Below are positions 8,901 to 16,388 of a stretch of 64,000 nt of DNA, one piece after another. Both the position numbers and the translations under genes were made by a program. The notes beneath the pieces were generated by a model, which had not been told where the DNA came from, did no database searches, and saw only the letters and a list, made by a program, of their open reading frames with translations. Each line of letters opens with the position of its first letter. Position 1 is the first letter of the stretch. The stretch is from contig NZ_CP058246.1 of NCBI RefSeq assembly GCF_013388355.1, positions 372,001 to 436,000 of the forward strand. Direction: 5' to 3'. The DNA is from Flavobacterium sp. LPB0248 (GTDB lineage: Bacteria; Bacteroidota; Bacteroidia; Flavobacteriales; Flavobacteriaceae).

Positions 8901-9532
8901 CTTTTGAAAGTATTATATAACTTAATGAGTTCTACTAGATTATTGACTTTTAGTTTTTCAAAAACTCTTGCTTTGTAGGTACTCACAGTAGACATATGAA
9001 TGTTGAGTTTATTTGAAATTTCTAAATTGCCATTTCCCTCCACTAAAAGGGCTGTAATTTGAAGCTCTCTTTTAGACAACCCTTCTAACGGATTTAAAGT
9101 TTTTTTGCTTGTTTTAATATTGACTAATTTGCTAACCAGTTCTGAAGAAATATAAGTCCCAGACTCAAAAATGGAAGTAATAGCAAACATGATTTTTTCT
9201 TCACTGCATAGTTTATCTACATAACCGTTGGCACCAGAAGAAAGGTATTTTAAAGCATATTGTTCTTCTTCATGAGCCGAGAAAACCAATATTTTGACAT
9301 CGGGCTGAATCGCTCTAATGTCGGTTATCATATCGGTATTTTTTCCTCCCGGAATATTAATATCTAAGATAACTAAATCAAAAGGCAGATTTTTTAAAAG
9401 TGTAATCGCTTCAAAGAAATTTTCAGCATTAGAAATGGCAACATCTTCAAATTGCCTTTCCAAAATCATAGCAACTCCGTTTCGCACCACCAAATGATCA
9501 TCTACTATTAAAATCTTCTTTGTCATTTTCAT
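8897..9532 (-). CDS. NarL/LuxR-type response regulator
   Basis: 211 residues. Receiver domain with acidic pocket VDD at residues 10-12, phospho-acceptor Asp57 (VILDINIPGG) and conserved Lys in YVDK; linker; then a LuxR-type HTH from about 145 (LSKRELQITALLVEGNGNLE, then STVSTYKARVFEKL). It is the last gene of a six-gene minus-strand cluster, overlapping the glycosyltransferase by 1 bp, so translation is probably coupled. It also overlaps the end of the convergent propeller kinase gene by 4 bp. It probably transmits the signal of that kinase or of the hybrid kinase at the head of the cluster to transcription; targets are unknown. No obvious terminator lies at its 3' end. Confidence 0.92.
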   Translation of the reverse strand: MKMTKKILIVDDHLVVRNGVAMILERQFEDVAISNAENFFEAITLLKNLPFDLVILDINIPGGKNTDMITDIRAIQPDVKILVFSAHEEEQYALKYLSSGANGYVDKLCSEEKIMFAITSIFESGTYISSELVSKLVNIKTSKKTLNPLEGLSKRELQITALLVEGNGNLEISNKLNIHMSTVSTYKARVFEKLKVNNLVELIKLYNTFKS

Positions 9533-10962
9533 TATTTCTTGGTAAATCCTTTTCTGGTCATTTCGCCCCAGCCTTTGGTTCCCATAATTTTTTCCTTATA
9601 ACCAATTAACGCTGCATAAACCGTAAGCGGATGAAAGTAAAACGGTTCTATAAAAGCCGCCATTAGCAACTTAAAAAAATCGGTTTGTTTGGGATATTTA
9701 TGATAGGTTTTTTCTTCGCTGTACAAAGCAATCACCGAAAAGAACACTGCAAAGGTATATACAAAAAGCAGCAGTAAAAAGAAAAAATACCAGTTTAGCA
9801 AACCTAATATTATAAACACTGCAGTGATAACCAAACCAATAAACTCTATTGCAGGAGCCAGAAATTCAAACAAAGTCCAATATGGAACGCTTAACATTCC
9901 TAATAATTTGTATTTTGGATTTAAGAACATTCCACGATGAATGCTCAATGTTTCTATCGTTCCTCGCATCCAACGAGAACGCTGTTTTTTAAATATATTG
10001 AAATCTTCAGGCGCTTCGGTCCAACACAACGGATCTGGAATATAACTTACCGAATAAGGCAGTTTATTATCCAACATAAAGCGGCGCATTCTTACAATGA
10101 GCTCCATATCTTCTCCGACCGTTTTGGTACTGTAACCACCAGAAAGTATAGCAATTTCTTTATCAAAAGCTCCAAAGGCACCGCTTATCAGCAATAATCC
10201 ATCTAGTTTCCCCCAAGCCATTCTTCCTAATAGAAAAGCTCTAAGATATTCTAAAACCTGAATTCTCGATAGCATTACATCTGGAACATTTACTTCGACC
10301 AAACGTCCGTTTTTAATGATACATTGGTTGGCAATTCGAACTACTCCTCCAGTTGCAATAATACGTTTTCCGTACGATTCTAAAAATGGTTTTGCGAGTT
10401 TTAAAAGCGAATCTTTATCGAGAATACAATCGACATCAATACAAACAACATACGGATTTTGCGCAATATTTAGTCCGACGTTTAAGGCATCGGCTTTACC
10501 TCCATTTTCTTTATCAACGACAATCAGTTTTTTGAAAGCCGCATTTCTTGAAGTATAAATTCCTCTGATTTTTTTGGTTTCAATTTTCGGATGAAATTCC
10601 AAATCAGTCAAAACAAGATCGTAGGTTTTAGTCAAGATTTCCATTGAATTGTCTTTACTTCCATCATTAACCACAATAACCTGATAATTATTGTAATTCA
10701 GCGAAAGCAGCGATTTTACATTCTCTTCAATCGTAAGACCTTCATTGTAAGCCGGAGCAATTAGCGAAAGATGAGGAGCAAATTCACTAGTCAACAAAAC
10801 ATCATAATCGACAAAACTGTTTCTTTTAAGATACTTTCTCAGCTCTTTTGTAGAAAGATAAGCCAAGATTAGGTACGAAGACATGATAAGTATGGCGTAA
10901 CCGAGAATAAAGAGTATATATGCCTCTAAAAACCACGTTATTTCTGTATTAAAAAAAGTCAT
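9532..10962 (-). CDS. Processive family 2 glycosyltransferase (PgaC/BcsA-like)
   Basis: 476 residues. N-terminal membrane helix or pair (about 8-40), cytoplasmic GT-A domain and three to four C-terminal membrane segments (about 355-425 and a reentrant part near 445). All processive-synthase motifs are present: Asp100 (VVNDGSKD), DVD at 176-178, GED with Asp285, and QRSRW at 327-331. The family polymerises UDP-sugars and moves the chain across the inner membrane (PNAG, cellulose, hyaluronan); the product here cannot be named. No PilZ domain is present. It overlaps the downstream response regulator by 1 bp and follows the HEAT-repeat gene by 11 bp, in one cluster with a TPR/barrel outer-membrane protein that could be the exit channel. 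Confidence 0.88.
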   Translation of the reverse strand: MTFFNTEITWFLEAYILFILGYAILIMSSYLILAYLSTKELRKYLKRNSFVDYDVLLTSEFAPHLSLIAPAYNEGLTIEENVKSLLSLNYNNYQVIVVNDGSKDNSMEILTKTYDLVLTDLEFHPKIETKKIRGIYTSRNAAFKKLIVVDKENGGKADALNVGLNIAQNPYVVCIDVDCILDKDSLLKLAKPFLESYGKRIIATGGVVRIANQCIIKNGRLVEVNVPDVMLSRIQVLEYLRAFLLGRMAWGKLDGLLLISGAFGAFDKEIAILSGGYSTKTVGEDMELIVRMRRFMLDNKLPYSVSYIPDPLCWTEAPEDFNIFKKQRSRWMRGTIETLSIHRGMFLNPKYKLLGMLSVPYWTLFEFLAPAIEFIGLVITAVFIILGLLNWYFFFLLLLFVYTFAVFFSVIALYSEEKTYHKYPKQTDFFKLLMAAFIEPFYFHPLTVYAALIGYKEKIMGTKGWGEMTRKGFTKK

Positions 10963-10973
10963 TTCTTGTTCAA

Positions 10974-11795
10974 TTATACCGTTAATGTCTGCAAAAGACT
11001 CTGGGCTTTGTATTTAATTACAGTGTTTGAAGTATGTTCTGCCAAATGAGCCACATAAGGAAGCTTCTGTGTTAGCTTAAGTTCTTTTATAAGTTTTAAA
11101 CCAAGTGCAATTACTGTTGTGTTTTGCGATTCTAATAAATGCTCAACTCCTTCCGTATCGCCAATATCATGTTTTTTGAAAGCTCCAATAATATTCAGCT
11201 GCATCCAATCGTCTATAGGGTCTGAATGCTTTACTAAATATTTTATGCTCCGTCCTCCTTCAAGTTTGATAGCGGCACTTAGAGCAACAATCTTTAGTGT
11301 TTTTTTTCTGGCTTTAGAACAGGATACAATTGGAACAAATGCTTCTTTAATATTAAATTCTGCCAATTCGGTAATCCCTTTACATTTTACTTCCCATTTT
11401 AGGCTTTTAAGTTTTCGAAAAGAAACTTTTATCAAGTGGGAATCTTTATAAAACTGCTCTAGTTTTTGAGCATAAACACCTTCGTAGTTTTTATGCAGAT
11501 TGATAAGAGATTCTGTCAAAACTTCTCGAAAAAAAGGTGTATCAAAAAGCATTTGAAAATTCTCGTCTCCTTTAATTTTTGAAAAAGGAACATCTTCAAA
11601 AATAACGGCCGACAATATTTTATCTATTATAACACTGTATTCTTTACTAAGTCTTTCCTTTTTAATTTTACTGTTTCTGCTGGCCACAATAACGAGATAT
11701 AGAACAAGTGAAGCCGCAACGAACAGATAAATAGAAAAGGTAAGAAAAGGCACTTCCCATTGGCCGTTTTTATATAGATTCCAGATTTCTGTCAT
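10974..11795 (-). CDS. Membrane-anchored HEAT-repeat protein
   Basis: 273 residues: a short N-terminus, one membrane helix (about 17-39), then a basic stretch (SRNSKIKKERLSKEY) that by the positive-inside rule puts the rest in the cytoplasm. Residues about 125-270 are alpha-helical repeats of HEAT type (LKWEVKCKGITELAEFN, KKTLKIVALSAAIKLEGG, WMQLNIIGAFKKHDIGD, TTVIALGLKLIKELK). HEAT arrays are protein-binding scaffolds and no catalytic motif is seen. It sits between the YaiO-type outer-membrane gene (1-bp gap) and the synthase (11-bp gap). I infer a role in assembling or regulating the synthase, perhaps by contacting a receiver protein; this is not shown by sequence. Confidence 0.75.
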   Translation of the reverse strand: MTEIWNLYKNGQWEVPFLTFSIYLFVAASLVLYLVIVASRNSKIKKERLSKEYSVIIDKILSAVIFEDVPFSKIKGDENFQMLFDTPFFREVLTESLINLHKNYEGVYAQKLEQFYKDSHLIKVSFRKLKSLKWEVKCKGITELAEFNIKEAFVPIVSCSKARKKTLKIVALSAAIKLEGGRSIKYLVKHSDPIDDWMQLNIIGAFKKHDIGDTEGVEHLLESQNTTVIALGLKLIKELKLTQKLPYVAHLAEHTSNTVIKYKAQSLLQTLTV

Positions 11796-11796
11796 A

Positions 11797-13011
11797 TTAA
11801 AAACGTTTCGTTACAATTAACTGGACATTAAACTTGTTTCTATATTCTCCTGGAATATATTCTTCGTATTCGTAAAGGAAAATCGGACGCACAAAAAACG
11901 AATCGCCAAAACGATGCTGATACTGAATTCCAACACGATATGCTTTTAGCGGTTGCGTAAAATTATTGTATAAATAGAGATAAGGAACATTTCCGTATTG
12001 CAATTCCAATCTTATTAAGCGCTCTTTTTCTTCATTTACTCGCTGAACACTCAAAACATGAGAAAACAATTCGTTCGAAATATCGTAATAAGGTCTATAA
12101 GCAAAACTGTAAATTCCGGCGTGATAGGCAACTTGTCCTGTTAGCAGCGTAATATCGTCTGTATCAAAATGCATGAATCGTCCTCCAAGCGAAAAATCAA
12201 ACTTTTTCTGTGGCTTAAAATAATATTCTAAACCTGCTTTGGCTACAGGAAATATTGTTTCTCCTGTTGATACGCCAGCATTTGCATACAAATAGCTTTT
12301 GTTTGAAAAGGTCTGATAGAAATCGGTTTCAAACAACATTTGAGTTTCATTGCCAATATTTCCAATATTTGCTCTTCCTACGATTGCCGATTTGCTGAAT
12401 TTATGCGAATACTCTACATATCCATAATGAAATGGCTGCTGTCCAGAATCTGAAGTTGAGATATTTAAATAGGAAGCCGAAACTGTATTTTTGACTTTAC
12501 GTCCAATAAGTGTGCGTATTCCGCTAAAAGCTTGAGTACTATTATCAATATAAGATGCTTTTTCGATTAAATCTAAAGCTTCCTGATCGCGATTTAGTTT
12601 CTCCAGACAAGTGGCTTTAATCTTTAAAACATCAATAGATTTTGGATCAATAGCCAGATATTTATCACAGTAAGAAATGCATTTTTCGTAATCTTCGGTC
12701 CAGAAATAAACATTTAGAAGTGCTTGCAAAGCTTCAGGATTTGGATTGTTTCTGTCTGCCATTGGAGACAAAATCTTTATGGCAGTTTTATATTCTTTTT
12801 TCCAACTATAGATACGTCCTGCGTATGTCTGTATATCTTCATTTTCAGGATATTTGGCACGCAGAGGCTCAATAATCGATAAGGCTTTATCAAAATTTTC
12901 TTTTTCGACCTCGCGCTTCACATTAGCTAAAGCTTCGTCTATATTGATTTCTTGCGCAATTGCAACAGAAGAAATAAAAAGCAGGAAAATAGAATAATAA
13001 ATAAACTTCAT
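11797..13011 (-). CDS. YaiO-family outer membrane protein with TPR domain
   Basis: 404 residues. Signal peptide ending VAIAQ, then TPR-like helical pairs (about 22-150; AGRIYSWKKEYKTAIKILSP, YFWTEDYEKCISYCDKYLAI), then a YaiO-type beta-barrel of about 240 residues with alternating aromatic strands and a C-terminal Phe (LIVTKRF), the usual outer-membrane insertion signal. A periplasmic TPR scaffold followed by an outer-membrane barrel is the layout of the polysaccharide exporters PgaA and BcsC, though this barrel is smaller. With a processive glycosyltransferase two genes away, export of the polymer is the most attractive role. It overlaps the CheY-like gene by 1 bp. Confidence 0.82.
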   Translation of the reverse strand: MKFIYYSIFLLFISSVAIAQEINIDEALANVKREVEKENFDKALSIIEPLRAKYPENEDIQTYAGRIYSWKKEYKTAIKILSPMADRNNPNPEALQALLNVYFWTEDYEKCISYCDKYLAIDPKSIDVLKIKATCLEKLNRDQEALDLIEKASYIDNSTQAFSGIRTLIGRKVKNTVSASYLNISTSDSGQQPFHYGYVEYSHKFSKSAIVGRANIGNIGNETQMLFETDFYQTFSNKSYLYANAGVSTGETIFPVAKAGLEYYFKPQKKFDFSLGGRFMHFDTDDITLLTGQVAYHAGIYSFAYRPYYDISNELFSHVLSVQRVNEEKERLIRLELQYGNVPYLYLYNNFTQPLKAYRVGIQYQHRFGDSFFVRPIFLYEYEEYIPGEYRNKFNVQLIVTKRF

Positions 13012-13376
13012 CAGATTCGGGTTTTTAGTAATTTATTAATTCTCACTAAAAGTACTGCCGGACTTACTGGTTTAGCAATAAATTCATTTGCTCCGATATC
13101 AAAAGAATCGAGCTCAGTTTGCTCAACGCCCGAAGAAGTCAATATAATTACAGGAATATCAGATTTAAGGTTTTCTCGTACGTGCTGCGTAATTTCCATT
13201 CCGCTAACACCCGGCATGTTTATATCAGTCAATATTAAATCATAGTTTTCTTTTTCGATCGCTTCAAGCGCCTCTTTTCCGTCAGAAAACTGGTCAACAC
13301 TAAATCCTTTAGACTCTAAGAAAAAAGATAACGATTTGCGTAGGATATCATTATCTTCGGCTACAATAATTCTCAT
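13011..13376 (-). CDS. Single-domain (CheY-like) response regulator
   Basis: 121 residues consisting only of a receiver domain: acidic pocket EDND at 7-10, phospho-acceptor Asp51 (LILTDINMPG), Thr/Ser in VIILTSS and the conserved Lys in FIAKPVSP. There is no output domain, so it must act by protein contact or pass phosphate on. It lies 75 bp after the hybrid kinase with HPt domain and overlaps the YaiO-type gene by 1 bp. The natural reading is a phosphorelay: hybrid kinase, HPt, this receiver, then control of the secretion machinery. That order is inferred from gene layout. Confidence 0.92.
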   Translation of the reverse strand: MRIIVAEDNDILRKSLSFFLESKGFSVDQFSDGKEALEAIEKENYDLILTDINMPGVSGMEITQHVRENLKSDIPVIILTSSGVEQTELDSFDIGANEFIAKPVSPAVLLVRINKLLKTRI

Positions 13377-13451
13377 TTTTTATTTTTTTATCTGGGGGAT
13401 ATTCAAAATTTAAACATCTTTATTATAAAGCTACTGCATATTTCTTTTATA

Positions 13452-15437
13452 TCATAGCTCTTTCAAAATTTTAACGACTTCTTCAATTCCGCAATGAAAA
13501 ATATTCACTTTATCTAATGTTTCGGCAGTAAATTCGCCAGATGACGCTTCTTCTTCGATAATCGACAAACAATTACTTAAATCTTGCAGCATAAAAATAT
13601 CCATGCTTGATTTCATATTATGCGCCAATTTTTTTACGCTGTCGTAATCGGTATTTTTAAAGGCTTCTTCTAACTGTGCCGACTGACTTGGAATCTTTTC
13701 AATAAAAAGACCTATCATATCTTGCCTAAATTCGGGATCGCCTCCAGACATATCATCCAAAAAAGACAAATCAATAATTCTTTTATGATGTGCATCACTG
13801 TCTGGTGTCATTACCGTTTTTATGGCTTTTAAAAGTATCGACTGTTTAAAAGGCTTTGGTACATAAGCATTCATTCCCACTTTGTAGCATCGCTCCTGCT
13901 CTCCTACTAGAGAATGTGCTGTCATGGCAATAATTGGTATGCTGGAATTCATTTCATTCCTGATATATTCTGTGGTTTGGTAGCCATCTTTTACAGGCAT
14001 CTGCAAATCCATTAAAACCAAATCATAGTTATTTTGAGACAAAAGTTCAATGCCTTCTTCACCGTTTTGTGCAATATCCAAATCGAAGCCAAAATTATTA
14101 ATTACGCTTTTTGCAAGCTTTTGGTTTAAAACATTGTCTTCGCAAAGCAATATTTTAAGATTTCCTAAATCATTTTTAGAAACCGTTTTTACCGTTGTTT
14201 CTTCAAAGTTTGATTTTTTGTACGAAAGGGTAAAGAAAAACTCTGAACCACGATTTAGAGTACTTTTTACGTGAACTTCTCCTTTCTGAAGCTCTACTAA
14301 CTGTTTTACAATATTCAGTCCAAGTCCGGTACCGCCAAATGTTCTTGTAGTACTTTCTTCGCCTTGTGTAAAACGTTCAAAAATAGTTTCGAGTTTATCT
14401 TTTGGGATTCCGATTCCGGTATCTTTTATAGAAAACTTAAACGAGTAACTGTCTTCCGTTTCCTCTATTTTCTTTACCGAGACGGTTACTTCTCCTTCAT
14501 TTGTAAACTTAAGCGCATTACCGATAAGGTTTACCAAGATCTGATTTAATCTTCCTTGATCGCCAACAACCAAATCTGGCAATTCGGCATCAAGAAAAAG
14601 ATTAAACTCAACGTCTTTCTGTGCTTTTACTTTGAGTAAACTATAAACATGTTTAAGTGTTTTCTTTAGATTAAATGGCTCAGATTCTATAGGTAAATTT
14701 CCTGATTCAATTTTTGAAAGATCTAGAATATCATTTACAATCAGAAGCAGATTTTCGCCTGCAATTTGTACACTTGCAATATAATCTCGCTGTGTATCAT
14801 CTAGTTCGGTCTGCGCAAGTAAATCTGTAAATCCGATAATGGCGTTTAATGGCGTTCTAATTTCGTGGCTCATATTAGCCAAAAAACTATCTCTCGCCAA
14901 AACGGCACGTTCGGCAATTTTTCTCTGTGTATATAACTGATTGTTTTTTGTGCTTAATTCCAGCTGTGCAATAACATGTTTTGCAATAATAGAAAGTGCA
15001 TTACGCTGATTCTCATTCAGTTCTTTTGCTACATGATCAATAGCGCACAATGTTCCAATATTATAACCGTCTGGCGTTGTAAGTGGTACACCAGCGTAGA
15101 ATCTCACATTGAAACCTCCCGTAACATTTGGATCGTCTTTGAATCTATCGTTGACATGTGTATCATTAATTTCTACAATTTCTGTATCTAAAATAGTGTA
15201 ATTGCAGAAAGTGATTTCACGGGGCACTTCCGAAACTCCAATTCCAATCTCCGATTTAAACCATTGCCTGTCTTCATCGATAAAAGAAATATGGGCTATT
15301 GGTACGCCGCAGATATAAGAAACAAGCTTTGTAGCATCGTCAAAAGCATTGTCTGGAAGCGTATCTAGTATGTTATAACGTTTAAGGGCTGCTAAACGCT
15401 GTAGTTCGTTTTCTGGAATGGGGTAATCTTTATTCAT
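13452..15437 (-). CDS. GAF-domain hybrid sensor histidine kinase with HPt domain
   Basis: 661 residues without membrane segments, so cytoplasmic. Order: GAF domain (about 25-160; begins with the common ELQRLAALKRYNILDTLPD block), HisKA with His191 (NMSHEIRTPLNAI), HATPase (N-box NLIGNALKFT, DTGIGIP, GTGLGLNIVKQL), receiver with Asp477 (VLMDLQMPVKDG) and Lys in PKPF, and a C-terminal HPt with His606 (LAHNMKSSMDIF). It has all modules for a full phosphorelay and could phosphorylate the CheY-like protein encoded next and the LuxR-type regulator at the end of the cluster. The GAF ligand is not evident. It is the first gene of the minus-strand cluster. Confidence 0.93.
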   Translation of the reverse strand: MNKDYPIPENELQRLAALKRYNILDTLPDNAFDDATKLVSYICGVPIAHISFIDEDRQWFKSEIGIGVSEVPREITFCNYTILDTEIVEINDTHVNDRFKDDPNVTGGFNVRFYAGVPLTTPDGYNIGTLCAIDHVAKELNENQRNALSIIAKHVIAQLELSTKNNQLYTQRKIAERAVLARDSFLANMSHEIRTPLNAIIGFTDLLAQTELDDTQRDYIASVQIAGENLLLIVNDILDLSKIESGNLPIESEPFNLKKTLKHVYSLLKVKAQKDVEFNLFLDAELPDLVVGDQGRLNQILVNLIGNALKFTNEGEVTVSVKKIEETEDSYSFKFSIKDTGIGIPKDKLETIFERFTQGEESTTRTFGGTGLGLNIVKQLVELQKGEVHVKSTLNRGSEFFFTLSYKKSNFEETTVKTVSKNDLGNLKILLCEDNVLNQKLAKSVINNFGFDLDIAQNGEEGIELLSQNNYDLVLMDLQMPVKDGYQTTEYIRNEMNSSIPIIAMTAHSLVGEQERCYKVGMNAYVPKPFKQSILLKAIKTVMTPDSDAHHKRIIDLSFLDDMSGGDPEFRQDMIGLFIEKIPSQSAQLEEAFKNTDYDSVKKLAHNMKSSMDIFMLQDLSNCLSIIEEEASSGEFTAETLDKVNIFHCGIEEVVKILKEL

Positions 15438-15555
15438 TTCTTTGGCGTGGTAAAGGTATAAAGGTAAGGCAAATTCGTCTAAAACCCTTAATTAGCAAGA
15501 ATTCTTATTTAAAAAGATACCGAATTCATTCTCGATGCTATAAAAAGATTACAAG

Positions 15556-16194
15556 TTAAAGCTGCAGAATTCGATCCAATTCTAATATTGTTGTTCCTGT
15601 TGAAAGTACCTTAGGCGCTTTTACTAGTTTTTTGGCTAAAAATGCGGTTGTAATTGGTTTCAGATTTTTGAAAAGCCCAATTGCATTAAAGAATTTTATG
15701 ACTTTGACTGAAATTTTTTCGCCTAAACGATCTGTATTTTCTCGAATTAAAGGCCCAGGTCTGAAAATAATATATTGCGGAAAATGAAGCTCTTGAAGAT
15801 GGTCTTCTAATTTTCCTTTCATCATAGAATAATATACGTTGCTTTTTGCTGATGCTCCATAAGAAGAAACTAAAACCAAAGAATTAACTCCATTTTGTTT
15901 TGTAGCAGCTGCGAATTCAGCAGGAATATCGTAGTCGATTTTCCATTGTTTTTCTTTGGACCCCGCATCTTTCAAAGTAGTTCCTAAACAAGAGAAAAGC
16001 ACATCTCCAGTAATGGCGCTTTGAAATGAATTTATATTCGAAAAATCAACTATATGCTCGGTCAATTTTGGATGTGATTTTCCTGTTGAACGTCTCACAA
16101 AAATTGAAACTGCCGTATAATTATTATCTTTTAAAAGAAGATCAACCAGCTCTTTTCCTGTTGCGCCTGTGGCTCCAATTACCAATGCTTTCAT
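15556..16194 (-). CDS. NAD(P)H-binding oxidoreductase, NmrA/HTATIP2-like
   Basis: 212 residues from ATG 16194; a start 14 codons upstream is possible, but MKALVIGATGATGKEL is the typical beginning of this atypical SDR family. It shows the glycine loop GATGATG, FVRRS after the second strand, DVLFSCLGTTLKDAGSKE (nicotinamide-side loop), LVLVSSYGA and the YYSMMKGKLE segment with the Tyr-x3-Lys-like pair, then FRPGPL. These proteins bind NADP(H) and act as reductases or redox sensors; substrate unknown. It is a single gene, separated by 118 bp from the kinase cluster downstream. The upstream region contains a copy of the two-hairpin repeat (16256-16326). Confidence 0.85.
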   Translation of the reverse strand: MKALVIGATGATGKELVDLLLKDNNYTAVSIFVRRSTGKSHPKLTEHIVDFSNINSFQSAITGDVLFSCLGTTLKDAGSKEKQWKIDYDIPAEFAAATKQNGVNSLVLVSSYGASAKSNVYYSMMKGKLEDHLQELHFPQYIIFRPGPLIRENTDRLGEKISVKVIKFFNAIGLFKNLKPITTAFLAKKLVKAPKVLSTGTTILELDRILQL

Positions 16195-16255
16195 AATGTT
16201 CGGAATTTTGTATTGTAAATATAATGATCTTTTCATTGAAAAAAACGTCTACCAA

Positions 16256-16326
16256 TATGTCGCTCCTCTGGAGCTTTTTCTCTCGTTATTTTATTTGCTA
16301 TAAATATTTTGCTTCTCCGAAGCATT
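16256..16326 (+). repeat. Two-hairpin interspersed repeat, copy 1
   Basis: TATGTCGCTCCTCTGGAGC followed by about 30 bp of AT-rich sequence, then CTATAAATATTTTGCTTCTC and CGAAGC. Each half contains a short palindrome (GCTCC/GGAGC and GCTTC/GAAGC). The same layout recurs at 38425-38496 and twice at 57821-57979. Confidence 0.8.
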
Positions 16327-16331
16327 TTGTT

Positions 16332-16367
16332 CCCCAAAAAAAAGGCTGTCTCCAAAGTGACAGCCTT
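16332..16367 (-). terminator. Rho-independent terminator of the B12 operon
   Basis: AAGGCTGTC (16342-16350) pairs with GACAGCCTT (16359-16367) over an 8-nt loop. On the minus strand it is followed by an eight-T run, directly downstream of the gene ending at 16389. Confidence 0.88.
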
Positions 16368-16388
16368 AAGTTATTTAATTTTAGAATT

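Noticed and set aside
10316..10558. Plus-strand frame within the glycosyltransferase gene
   Set aside because: Shadow of the conserved GT2 coding sequence on the minus strand.
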